Below are positions 1 through 11,201 of a DNA stretch of 64,000 bases, one piece after another. Source of the stretch: Ceratotherium simum simum (Eukaryota; Chordata; Mammalia; Perissodactyla; Rhinocerotidae); assembly GCF_000283155.1 (NCBI RefSeq), contig NW_004454173.1, positions 9,121,920-9,185,919 of the forward strand, read 5' to 3'. A model generated the notes under the pieces. That model was not told the DNA's origin. It searched no databases and saw nothing but the letters and a program-made list of their open reading frames with translations. Both the position numbers and the translations under genes were made by a program. The first letter of the stretch is position 1. Each line of letters starts with the position of its first letter.

Positions 1-2367
1 GGGCAGGACCCACGGGCTGGGACAGGGCAGAAGGGCTGCTCCTAAACTCTCAGGGGGCCATCATGCAGGGGACTGGGAGAGGGATGGATCAGAAGTGCCC
101 AGGTCTTGATCCCTGATCTGTGGGACCCCTTCCTTCCTTGTAGGTTACTGCTTTGTTTATTTTGAACATTGATGACTAGAATGGTATTTATCAAGCTTTA
201 TATAATCTTATTCCCTTCTAAGTACAAAAATTTCACATACCTGTCTGCTGACATTGAGATGCTGTGCCTTGTCTCCCATTTGGAATCATAGAGTCTATTT
301 TCCGTATATCTATATAACCACAGAAGATTTTTGAAGCCTTTCTTTTAATAGTTTGTATTATTAAAACAATAGGTATGTTTTATCTTCCAAATAAAAATAT
401 GTACTATGATAATACTGAATAACCTTTTTCAAACAACACATGCCCTACACGCTCTCCCTCGTTCTCTGTAGTTTCTGGACCACCCCCCAACATGAGAATT
501 ACTGGGCAAGAGCAAGCTATGCCATCTTCTAGCATCTTCATACTAAGTTCACCTGTCGCCAAGGGCCGGGGAAGATACTTGGAGGGAGGGTCAGCACAGC
601 TTGGGACGGTGGGGAGGTCTTGTTCAGAGTCCGCCTCCCTCTCTACCCCTTACACAAGATAGCCTGCAAAAAGAACGGTACAGTATTTCTTAGTGCTTTC
701 CAGAGCAAAGGTCAGGCATCTTTCTGACTCCTTTATGCCCAGAACCCTGAATAGGCACAGGACACTGGACCAGGGGAGGGTCTGTGAAGTATATTTGGTA
801 AAAACCTGGAGAAGATGTCACGCTGTCCACCTTGGTGACCTGGTCTGAATGATCTGGATTTTCTAATCTTTTCCTTCCTTTTGGACATGTGGTCAGTCAA
901 ACCAATGGCAGCATAGTTGTAGATCTTCCATGTTTTTCGACACTTAGCAGAAGAAAGAGAAAAAGGAGAGCTCAAAATTGAGAGAAGATAACAGAGAAGA
1001 AATTTCTGACTTGACGATGTGGATGAGGCAGGTGGAAAAAGAACAAAGGAAGAAAAAGAGAATTAACAAAAAGAACCCTCTTTTTCAACAGGAATATAAT
1101 AATTTGCTTTCCATCATGTAATTTTACTTATTGATATGGGCCAACATAACATATTTTATTACTATCCTTTTTAGCCCAAAGTAAGCCAAGCAATAAATGC
1201 CTCGTGTAGCCACAGCATAATGTCAGTGGCTACTGCGCCTCTGTAATTTCCTCACACCCTCTCTCCTCTCTCCCTTCTCTCTCTGGCGCTGCGTCACAGC
1301 ATTCTTCTTTCTCCGTTGAGAAGGCGAATGTGAGCTAATGAAAGTCAATAGCAGTTGACTCCCTAGGAGTAGCTTGTTTAATTATACAGGTAATGGCTCC
1401 ATTTCCCAGAAGCCCAGGTATCCAGTTTCTGATTTATACAAACAGCGATGTTCTTAGAGTTCTGACAACCACTCTGACCTTTACCCTACCTGGAATTAGC
1501 AACAACTTCTGTCATAACTGGTTATTCTGCATTTTTTGAGAGATGGTGATAGGAAAGGTAAATTTTTCTCTGCTGAAGAGAGGAAAACGTCCACTACATT
1601 GAATGAATTACCTGCAGATTTTGAAGAAAGTCAGGATTTTCATAGGAATGGATAACTGCATGCTACATTTTAGGTTATCAAATGCCATGGAAATGTTAAT
1701 GTAATTTTTATTGCATGATTTTTCTGTCATTTCTTTTTGTTCATCTTTAGATTAGTGAATTTGTTTCAGCAATAGAGGATAATGAAGACATTAAGCATGT
1801 GCCCCAGAGAGGATTTTTTTTTTGCTTGTTCTTAGCTGTTTTTCAGTCTACCTTAAACATGATTTTCTGAGATCAAATTTAATTTTAGACAATTCTTCCA
1901 CTTTAAAAATGCATTAAAAATGTTGAACCAGTGAAATTAAAGGTCCAAATTGAAGTAAAATCTGAACCGTGAATGAGTTTACTGGTGGGTTGTTTCATGT
2001 TTCATCTTCAGTGAGATCCTTTTTTCTAGATGGAGTAGTGAGGTTATGAGAACCAAGGCAATGCTATCTTCATAGTCAAGGCAAGTTCTCTCTTGCCTCG
2101 CGTATCTGACTTAGTGTTATTGTGCTTTAATTGTCAAAGAGGGTTCGGGCTAAGTGATCTGGATCAGATCACTGCAGATATAATCTGGATCAGGTCGCTG
2201 CAGAATAATAGTCCACTTATTGGGGCTTTTATTTTGTTTTTGTTTTTGAGCAAAGTCTTATTTTTACTTGTGAAATATTTAGTTCTTAGGATGTTTCATA
2301 AAAGCTAGACGTTTAAAACTGCTCAATTTCCCCCAGAATCTGTGCTCAGTTTCATTTGAGATAGTGT

Positions 2368-2800
2368 ACCAATCAGGATTTCAAATATGTCAGGATGATA
2401 TCAAGCTGATACATGTATAAAGAGATTTATTGCAAAGAGTTGGTTTATGTGACTGTGGGGGCTGGCTAGGAAACAGAAATGCACAGCTCTGAAATCCATA
2501 GGACAACCTATGGCAAGGGTAGGCTGAAACTCTTAGGTATGAGTGAAAGCTGCCATCCATAGGTGAAATTTTCTCTTCTCCAGAGATGCCTCAGTTCTTC
2601 TTTTAAGGCCTTTCAGTGAACTGATGATGTAGGATAATCTTTTTTTTCTTTTTTGGTGTAGGATAATCTTTACTTCAAGTCAACTGCTTAAGGGCTTTAA
2701 TCACATCTACAAAATACCTTCACAGCAATACCTAGATTAGCATCTGATTGAATAATCGGGGCCTATAGGCTAGCCAAGTTGACACATAAAACTGATCATC
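2368..2800 (-). repeat. Old LTR-like interspersed repeat
   Basis: Phrases such as AGAGATTTATTGCAAAGAGT, AATCACATCTACAAAATACC, TTCACAGCAATACCTAGATT and GCTAGCCAAGTTGACACATA are those of a widespread mammalian repeat, read here in reverse. The family name is not certain. A 16-base segment (GTAGGATAATCTTT) is duplicated across a T tract near 2630-2670. Confidence 0.6.
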
Positions 2801-4574
2801 ATAGTTGGTAAGCAAAAGTATTTGTATATGGTTGGTGGTGGGGGGTGGTTTGGGAGTGTAAAAGAAAGTGATTGGATAGTAGGGTTACACTCTGTCAAAG
2901 TGAGATGTGGACTAAACAGATTCAAGATTTTCTCTACTGAAATAAATATAGTTGATGTGACATAATTATGCCCTATGATCTCTAAGAAGCCAGAATACGT
3001 TTCTCTGACAACAGGCCATTACTCTTCCGTACGTGTCTAAGGTGACGTGACCTGCTTTAATCTAAAGCGCGGGAAGACCGCTTTACGTCATGGTGACTCA
3101 CCTCTCCTGGCCTCCTCCTTGCAACCTGACTTGTTCCCCAGATCTGTTTTTCTAATTCATTCCTTGCTTGTCTGTCAAGGAAAATGGTTTGTTACATTAA
3201 TATAGTTCTTACGTTTTTCAGTTATGAATAGCTTTTCAAAGCTTAATGTAGTTTTTGAACATTCCCTTATTACTGATCTAGGTATTATCACTGTAGGAGT
3301 TAAAGTCATGAGACAATTTTATGGGGGTAATTTCTTGGCAAAGTTAGATTTTGTGCTGAAATCCTGCTGGGTGCTACACGCATTGATAGATGACCCACTG
3401 TTTAATAGGACATTTTAGTGTTCATGTATGTGAGGAATGGATGTGCTAATTAGAGCCTTAGAAGAAAATTCTGCTTTATCTTGTAGGGTCTTGCATATGG
3501 AATATCTCTATTCTGTCATTTTCTGTGGCGTTTTTTTTAGCGTGTTTGCCAAATAACTGAAAATGTGAATGTGAAAATGTTGTGGTGTCCTATGAAAGTG
3601 TTTCCAAGGGACCTGAACTGAATTATTAAGAATAACAAGACATATAGAGGGGTTTCTAAATGGCTTGCTATGGTTTTGCAAAATCCCAAATCAGGAGTCT
3701 GAAGCTGTGCCCTGACAACCAAGTCTGCCTGAGGATGCTTTTATATGGTTTGCAGAGGGAGATAATGTATTTTTAAGTTTGTGTGCTTACTATAGGTGGG
3801 TCATATACTGTCTGGTGAACCATTGTCACCACCACTCCATATTGTTGCCCACCTGGCTGCTTCAAGTACTTGTTATCTGCCTAGCCTTCAAGGTTATTTG
3901 AGGGTTCAGGGAAACCCACTGGTAGATGAAGACTGTGCAGTAGATGTACGGGGCTTAGTACGTTCCAGGGGCTTCTGTTCTAGCTGGGGCTTTAAGACTA
4001 ACGGTGGAAACAATTGCTACCAGACGGTGTGTAAATATGAGCTGAATTTATGATATATACTTTGTTATCCCACTCACTCAACCTGTCTGTATCTCTAATT
4101 TTCTCTCATCCTGGGATGGGGGCTCCTGGAGGAGACTGGAGGCCAAAGAGCTAAGACATCTTTGGCTACTTTTTGGATGTGGGAGGCAAGTCAGGGTGAA
4201 AGTGATTGCTTAGAAAGACCTTGTGAGTTTTTCCCTACAATCTGAGGGTAACCTAGATGTGGAAGGAGAGACTGGGGGTGAACAGGGTGAGGGAGTACTG
4301 AGAGAGAAAGGGAGAATAGAATAACACTAAGGTTAGAAGAAAACACTGTGTCTGAACAAGTCAGGGAGAATTCAGGAGTTGTCGGAGCTTTGGATGCACA
4401 GGAAGGAGAGGACAGGAGGGAGGGTTTGAGGACCACTGTGAACAGAAATACACAACTAGCATCTTCATGACCAGTGAGACCACACGTGACAGTGAGTTGG
4501 GAGGCAGTAGAAAATGGGGTTTGCTGGGTTGGATGAGGCCAGTTTGGGCAAGACAGGTAAGCAAGGCTAATATT

Positions 4575-4775
4575 TATGGAAGACGTGCTGGCTGCCAGGT
4601 GGATGTTATTTCATGTGTCCACAATGACTCTTTAATGGCTTTATCATCATTTTATAGATAAAGAAAAAAAGGTTCAGACAGTTCAAATGTTGTTCACGTT
4701 CTTAAGGCAGAGCTAGGATTTAACCCCAGATCATCCGAATCCAAGCCCAGTATTCTTTCTGTGGATCAAGTAGAG
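4575..4775 (-). mobile_element. MIR SINE fragment, reverse orientation
   Basis: CATCATTTTATAGATAAAGA, GGCAGAGCTAGGATTTAACC and CCAAGCCCAGTATTCTTTCT follow reversed MIR. Confidence 0.65.
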
Positions 4776-5233
4776 AACTTTTTACTTGAGAGAACCGCCG
4801 CAGCCTTTTGAGCAGAGGGTAATACGGTGGACGTGGGCGAGAGAGAAGAATGGTAGAGTCAGGAGACCATATGATCTCCACAGTAGATTCTTGTTCTTGC
4901 TTTCTAGATCCTTCCCCAAAGCCTTGTGGTCATCAGCTCCAACAAAATGCTAATGTGTTTATTTTATCCTTCTAACATAATTACACATCCTTTATACTCA
5001 TATTATTAGAAAGTATTAAACCTTCTTGTATCCCACATAATGAACTAATGGTCTTTTTGATTATACGGACCAAGTTTATCCACCATATGGATGGAATTTT
5101 GTTTCTGTAGGTGTTATTTGGTGGGTTTTGTTTTTGAGGTCTTGATTGGTGTGGTTGCTACTGCTAAATTTCTCTTCTTAAAAAGGTGTAAAATAATAAT
5201 ACATTTAAAATAATTTCCTTATTGCAAATTTAG

Positions 5234-5490
5234 ACTTGGATGGAACCAGCCAACTGAATTATTCTGAGAATCCGTCTCCTGGTGAAGATGACCCTAGCTC
5301 TGCCCACTCACAGTCCCCATGTGAGGTGGGGGATACCAGGCACCATGGTGCATCTCCCCAGGAGACCAGTGTGGTCCACAGCGTCAGTCGCCAGTCCACT
5401 CAGGGCAGCTTGGAGACGGAGACAGCTTTCAAGAACCGGGGATTTGGAGACTCCTATGCCACTGACAACTCTTCCATGTGGAGTCCAGAG
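5234..5490 (+). CDS. SYT16: SYT16 coding exon: serine-rich linker before C2A
   Basis: This internal exon encodes about 85 residues of synaptotagmin-16. It begins two bases into a codon (AC then TTG GAT GGA) and ends on a complete GAG codon. The peptide runs from DGTSQLNYSE to NSSMWSPE. It is rich in Ser, Thr, Gln and acidic residues, contains no domain, and matches the linker that precedes C2A in SYT16. The joined reading SPE|EQDGTNFQ across the next intron fits the family protein as I recall it. The acceptor is ordinary, but the donor reads GAG|GCAAGT, a GC rather than a GT donor. The alternative of reading through the junction gives about twelve residues and then a stop, which is not conserved-looking. 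The 5' neighbour exon is outside the window or unrecognised. Confidence 0.9.
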
Positions 5491-6186
5491 GCAAGTCATT
5501 TATTTTCCATTCTTTCCTTGCTTGAGTGATATGTGCTCTCTGGCTAGTTCTTGCTCTCTTTCCCCTCCCCCCTTCTTTGTCTCTCAAGAAAAAATTTCTC
5601 CAAAAAGGAAGCATTGCCTGGAAAAACAAAGACATAAAGAGGCTTTATTTGAAATAAATTTTTGTTTGGATGACCAAGGCCCAACCCCTATGTGTATCAA
5701 TAAAAGAATCATAAATAAATTTCTATCAAGATAGGGAAAAAAAAAAGAAGAGGAATGGTGGCAGAAGGGACTGAGCAACAATCAGGCTTCTTTTTTATAT
5801 AAAAGAGTTTTCAGTTCTTTAGAGAGACTGGTTTATTTCATTCGTGGTTTCAATTAAGTGGAATCTATTTTTATTTACCCCAAATCTTAAGTTATGATTA
5901 TTTGAATATGAGAATTATTTGTAAATTAAAGTAAAATACAATGGCCCTTCCAATGACATTGTACAAGATATTATGATGAGGATCTTGCAGTATGAGTATA
6001 TTTGTTAGTTTTGAATGAATTGAAGATCTAGGAGTTGGCATTAGTCTGTAACGACCCTCTGGCCATTGACTTTGTTTTTTGGAATAAATCTCTGATAAAA
6101 GATGCTTATTCTAAATTCCTTTTTCAATTAAAACTTACTCCAGAATATGCCTAACCATCCACAGGTATAACTGGAGGTGAAGGTGA

Positions 6187-6300
6187 TAGAAACTACCACT
6201 TATTGAGCAATTACGATGTGCCAGGCTCTGTGATAAGGATTTTACAAACATTGTTTTATCTTATAGGCATTTATGGTTATTCTTTATTAGCTAGATCCCT
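6187..6300 (-). mobile_element. MIR SINE fragment, reverse orientation
   Basis: CACTTATTGAGCAATTACGA, GTGCCAGGCTCTGTGATAAG and TTTTACAAACATTG resemble the reversed MIR 3' end. Confidence 0.55.
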
Positions 6301-8224
6301 CGTATTATGATTCTATGCCATCAGGAGATATTAAATAATAGTGTCTAGTACCTAGTTTGAAATTAATTTTGATGAGATAAATCATATAAGTATATAAAAC
6401 TTTAATATGATTTGTGGGGATAGGGGAAGGATAAGGGTGAATGGATTTTGTTAGCATCAGTCTGATTGAGAAAATAAACAGGATGAATCTCTTATTATGA
6501 CCTGGACAATCATACACACCAAATTCTCATTAAGGAGGAGAAAAAAAAAATCACAGAAAGTCATGTTCCAAAGGCTTAAGCGTAAGGAGGTGTGCACGTG
6601 TGCACGCATGTGCTGGTGTTACTGCTGAGGACCGGAGATGGTCACTCAGATCCGTGGTCTGTGATTTGTTAAAAGCAGCCCTTCATGTAGAGACACCCCA
6701 GCCTATTAACCTTATAAGTTTTGTAAAGAAATTCTGCTTCTTTGTTGGTTTACTGCCAAGAGTCATATCAAATCCCACACAATAACATTTAACGTTTAAA
6801 AATATTCTTTTTGGCTCTCTCACCACAAAAACAAAACAGAACTGTTTCCCTGCCTGTTGATTCTCTGTCCCCTTGATAACTTGACCATTAAGCTGGGAAT
6901 TGCTTTCTCTAGGTGACCTCCCCTTTGCCTGCCTCATGGAGCTTTAACAGAAGACTTGGTGTTGAAGGCACTAAACGTTCTCAGACTCCAAAAATACCCA
7001 GACATCTCTGTGTGCTCCATTCAACCTCCTATCTATTTTGAGACAAAAACTGTAATTTGGTGCTCCTACAGTAGAACCTCAAATGCAGCTTGGAGGCAGC
7101 TCCTGTAACTGCCTGCTTTGCAGGCTTAGCTCACCCTTTTAAGAATTGATTGATTTGCCTCTTAGCTGTATTAAGAACCCTGTCTTCCCTCATGTATTTG
7201 GCACCAGGAACATATTGTAGGTCTGTTTACGTGGGGCCACACAGATGACATCAACACTATCTTACTAAAACAGAAAGGCTTTCAATTTCATAGAAAAATC
7301 TTTAAACCTGCATGAGTTTTGACAATGTGGTACAAGTATTCCCATCTTAAAGAAAAACCTGGGATATTAGAGCTAAAGGAATCATTTATTTTGCCTCAGA
7401 AGGAAACCAGTCCTGCAGTGTGACTACCTTAGGCTGATGGATTTTCAAGTGCTGCTCCTCTCTGCTGGAAAAGGCCATTGACTTTTTCCTGCAGACCTAA
7501 GGCTTGGCAGGGAAGACAATGGGAGCATGGCTGGTGATTCTGAGCACACAGGGAGGCAGGTGTCCCACTTTTCATCTCTGCTTTCCGCTGATTAACTGGT
7601 TGGCCTTGAGAAGTTAATTAAAATCTGCCAAATGGGGATAAAAATGAAGAGATTTTTACCTTGCAGGAAGGTCAGATGGATTAGCGGTATTAACAGTACC
7701 CACATGAGGAGAGCCTTTAGTTGCCTGGTGATAGGTAAAGTGTGTTGAAATAATTAATTGCTATGAAAATACCCGCCTTCGCAAATCTTTGTCTCAGATC
7801 AACCCAGGAAGGGGCTGCAAAGCCCAGTGTTCATGGGCTACAGCTTAGATCGTCCTGCTCCAGAGCCTGGCCGATGCCTGGAGCTGTGTCTTATTCAGGG
7901 TTCTTAGGGCAGTTATTTCAGAGCCCTCCCCAGGACTTTACCACCAACTTGCAGGTGGAGTGAGCATTGATCTGAATAGATAGCCTGATAGGTAAGTGGG
8001 GAGATACTCGTTAACTAGGAGATTTTTACCTGGGTATTAAAGTTGATGACATACTGGAAACTGTTAACTAATATTAAGAGCAAGAGCTTAAAAGGATGTG
8101 AAATTTAAAGTAGCATGTGTTTCCAACTCCCATCTGCCATCTTACTCTCTCTTCATCTCACACACTTACTGTACATATAAATAGCTATGGTGAAAAGTTT
8201 GGGGGAGAAGAAGGAAGACATTAT

Positions 8225-8400
8225 GGTTTGACATAAGGTTTGAGATTAATGCTGGTAAATCCTGGATAATCTTGGCTGGGCATATGATGTTGGGGGCAGG
8301 GAGTGAGTTATTTAGCCTTTCTAAGTCTTAGTTTCCTCTCCTGTAAAATGAAGATATTAAAATACCTACCTTGTTAGGTTAATGTGAACATTAAAAAAGA
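8225..8400 (+). mobile_element. MIR SINE fragment
   Basis: TTTCTAAGTCTTAGTTTCCT, CCTGTAAAATGAAGATATTA and TACCTACCTTGTTAGGTTAA match the MIR core and 3' part. Confidence 0.65.
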
Positions 8401-9267
8401 TAATGTTTCTTAGCTAGATTTCCCAAAAAACAGCCTACTTGTTAGGATGTGCAATCCCAGGGAACAAGAGTGAGGGACGAGGAGGGTGAGGCAGGGAAGA
8501 AGGGAGAGCCAGTGTGAGAATGTGTGATTGCGTTGGCCACCACTAAGTGTGACTCAAGGCTTGATCTTGTGGGACCGTACTCTAAGAAGCTATATAAACC
8601 AACCGCAGGACACCTGTCCAAGGGGAGAAAAGTGTCCTGCAGGGGCATTAAAGCCACACACACTCTGGACTTTATGTACGTGAGCGCCGAGCAGGATTAT
8701 GTAACTTTCCAAGCCTTGACATCAACAGAGAGGCCTGTGGTGGGAGCTGAGAGTTACATTGCATGGGCAAGAGGTACGACTTGATTGGGTTGTGCCAGGC
8801 TGAAGCCACTTCAAGCGCTTCCTATAGGGGAAGATGGAACAAGAGGTGAGGCCAAGAAGGTCAGAAGTGCATAAGAGTGGGCTTTTATAGTCTATAAAGG
8901 GTTTAGTATGGTACCTGGCATGAAGAAGGGCTTAGTGGATGTCAGCTATTATTACTTATGGTCCAGCAAGCAATATAGAGATGATCAAGAGTAGGCTAAA
9001 ATAGGTGGGAGTCTTAACAGAAGACTGTGACTTGATTTTTGAGTTGGCCTAACTCCTTGGAGACTTGCTTCTAATATTATAGCTACACCAGTCAGTTGTA
9101 TTTAGAAGTCTCTATAGCAACCACTTTTATCACTTGAAAATAAGTACCTCTGAATAGAAACACTCACACATGAATGCATGCTCAGAGGAGAGGATATAAG
9201 AAGCTTCCCTTGTTTTGCAAGAAGCCTAAATTTTCTTGGTAGACTAATGTGAACCTTAAAAGAGAGG

Positions 9268-9425
9268 ACATTTATTAGATGCCTCGTCAAATCCTTTAAT
9301 TTTCAAAACAATCCTGTAAAGTAGGTGTCATCTCCATTTTACTGTTGAGGAAACAGAAAGTGGAAAGGATCAAATAACTTGCCTGACGGCATGGAGGTAG
9401 CAAGCGGTAGACCTGGGGTTCCTAA
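9268..9425 (-). mobile_element. MIR SINE fragment, reverse orientation
   Basis: ATTTTCAAAACAATCCTGTA, CATTTTACTGTTGAGGAAAC and CTTGCCTGACGGCATGG are the reverse complement of MIR. Confidence 0.65.
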
Positions 9426-9844
9426 GGATGTCTCATTCCAGACAACCATGCACTTTCACCTGAACTCTGTGGGGAAGCTTTGTTGATGAATGTGCATTTC
9501 TGATGTGTTTTATTTTATTATTATTTTTAAGTAAAGAGGTCTTTAAATTAGCAAAGCCTGACGTTTAATTACATAAATAAGAACTGATTCTGATTTACAA
9601 TAAGAATCAGACCAAGTTTAGTTATGGGTAAGAGTTATGCTTTCAGAGGAAAAATCAAATTCTGTTGACATTATTTACAGTTTGTTGAAGGGTGGTTCAT
9701 TAGAGTAATGCAGTTCAGCTCAGTTTTCCCAGTGAGGTCATCAGGTCTGACTGGCTACAGGTGAATTGCTGTCTAAGGGTGATATTTCATGATGAGGGAG
9801 GGCATATTTGAAAATAGGTAGCACCAGTTCAGTGATGGGAATAG

Positions 9845-10040
9845 ATATTTATGGAGTCTGGTCTGAGCCAGGTATTTTTCACATCTATTAAAACCTCACA
9901 ACGACACTCTATCAAGTAGGCATCTTAATACTCATTTTCCAGCTGGAGTACAGAATGGATGGTGTATTTGGCCAAGGTCAAAGCTAATCAGTGGTAGAGT
10001 TATGATTCAACCCAGGTGTTCTGTCTCCAGTCCAGTGTTG
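9845..10040 (-). mobile_element. MIR SINE fragment, reverse orientation
   Basis: AAACCTCACAACGACACTCT, CATCTTAATACTCATTTTCC and GTTATGATTCAACCCAGGT follow reversed MIR. It lies directly beside the MER5A remnant. Confidence 0.65.
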
Positions 10041-10084
10041 CTGTTTGCTAAATGGCTGCTAGGGATGCAGCAAACCTAAACCCT

Positions 10085-10250
10085 TGGGATCCTAAACCCT
10101 TGCTACTCAAAGTGTGATCTGAGGCCACCTGCAACATCCTTGTGACCTTCTGAGAAGTGCAGAGTCTCAGGCCCCACTCCGATCCCACTGAATCAGACTC
10201 CCTGGATGATTCAAATCCACATGAACATCTGAGAAGCTCTGCCATAAACT
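10085..10250. mobile_element. MER5A-like hAT DNA transposon remnant
   Basis: GCTACTCAAAGTGTGATCTG, AGTCTCAGGCCCCACTCCGA and ACTGAATCAGACTCCCTGGA match the MER5A non-autonomous hAT family. It is old and inactive. Confidence 0.75.
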
Positions 10251-10760
10251 GTTTCTCCTATATATATTGAAAATCTACTGAAGGATCACCTGACCATGAC
10301 TCTCATTAGGATTCTTGTCTGCAGGAGTCCTGGCCCATAGAGCACAGGCCCAGGCTCAGCCATTTCTCCTGGGGACTCAAGGAAAAGTTACCTCTTGGCA
10401 GTTGCATAGTTGACTAATTTTTGACTTAGAATTTCAGTTGGTTTCAATGATAGTGGTCATTTGTGCTTTTTGAGTTGCAGTGTATATGAAAACACTTTGC
10501 AGAATATAAAAGCTTTGTACATTCATTCCAAAAGCATTCATGAAGGCTCACTATATGAGGTAAACACTGTACCCTCAAAGAATTCACAATCTAAAGGAGA
10601 GATAGACTAGTAAACAGACCTTTCTAAGGTAAAAGGATGTGTGCTAGCAGTGAACAAGTACTCGGTTCTGAAGGAGCACAGAGAGACACTGTCTCTCCAA
10701 AATGTAATTGGGCATTATTATTTCCATTCCATTCCTAATCATTTCCTCTCTCTGCTACAG

Positions 10761-11201
10761 GAACAGGATGGGACCAATTTTCAGGTGCCATCTGGGGTCC
10801 CAGAGCCCATCTCAAAATGTGGCGACCTGGATGTCATCTTTGAATATAGAGCTGCCAGCCAGAAGCTCACAGTGACCATTGTGAGAGCACAGGGCCTCCC
10901 GGATAAGGACCGAAGCGGCGTCAACTCCTGGCAAGTTCATGTAGTGCTGCTACCCAGTAAGAAACAGAGGGGCAGGACAAGCATACAGCGAGGGCCCAGC
11001 CCTGTCTTCAAGGAGAAGGTTACCTTCACCAGGCTGGAGGCCAGAGATGTGGCTACCTGTGCTGTCCGCTTCCGCCTGTACGCTGCCCGCAAGATGACCC
11101 GTGAGAGAATGATGGGAGAGAAGCTGTTCTATCTCAGTCACCTGCACCCAGAAGGGGAGATGAAAGTGACTCTGGTCCTGGAGCCAAGAAGTAATATCAG
11201 T
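10761..11201 (+). CDS. SYT16: SYT16 coding exon: C2A domain
   Basis: This 441-base exon (147 codons, phase 0 at both ends) encodes the first C2 domain. The domain starts around GDLDVIFEYRAASQKLTVTI and ends at VTLVLEPRSNIS. Typical C2 landmarks are visible: the first strand with LTVTIVRAQGLPD, the polybasic-like stretch LLPSKKQRGRTS, the PSPVFKEKVTF turn and the strand around CAVRFRLYAA. The calcium loops are degenerate. The SDPY segment of loop 1 is replaced by NSWQ, and the loop 3 Asp residues are replaced by a basic run (AARKMTRERM). The domain should therefore not bind calcium in the usual way. In the family such C2 domains act in calcium-independent membrane trafficking and self-association. 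Splice sites are strong: TCTCTCTGCTACAG before, AGT|GTGAGT after. Confidence 0.96.

Larger units (their letters stand above)
1..5233 (+). other. SYT16: SYT16 upstream intron sequence
   Basis: This interval precedes the first recognisable SYT16 exon and ends in a usable 3' splice site (AAATTTAG at 5226-5233). All open frames in it are short and none resembles a known protein, so I read it as intron. It contains an LTR-like old repeat at about 2368-2800, a two-copy tandem repeat near 2159-2209, a cluster of CRE/AP-1-like motifs at 3043-3100 and a MIR fragment near 4575-4775. An upstream SYT16 exon hidden here cannot be excluded, because the N-terminal part of the protein evolves fast and is hard to recognise by eye. 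Confidence 0.7.
5491..10760 (+). other. SYT16: SYT16 intron (GC-AG type) with old repeats
   Basis: This intron runs from GCAAGT at 5491 to TGCTACAG at 10760. It joins two phase-0 exon ends, so its removal keeps the frame. Its contents are mostly old mammalian repeats: MIR fragments near 6187-6300, 8225-8400, 9268-9425 and 9845-10040, and a MER5A-like DNA transposon remnant at about 10085-10250. The remaining sequence shows no coding potential. Confidence 0.8.
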
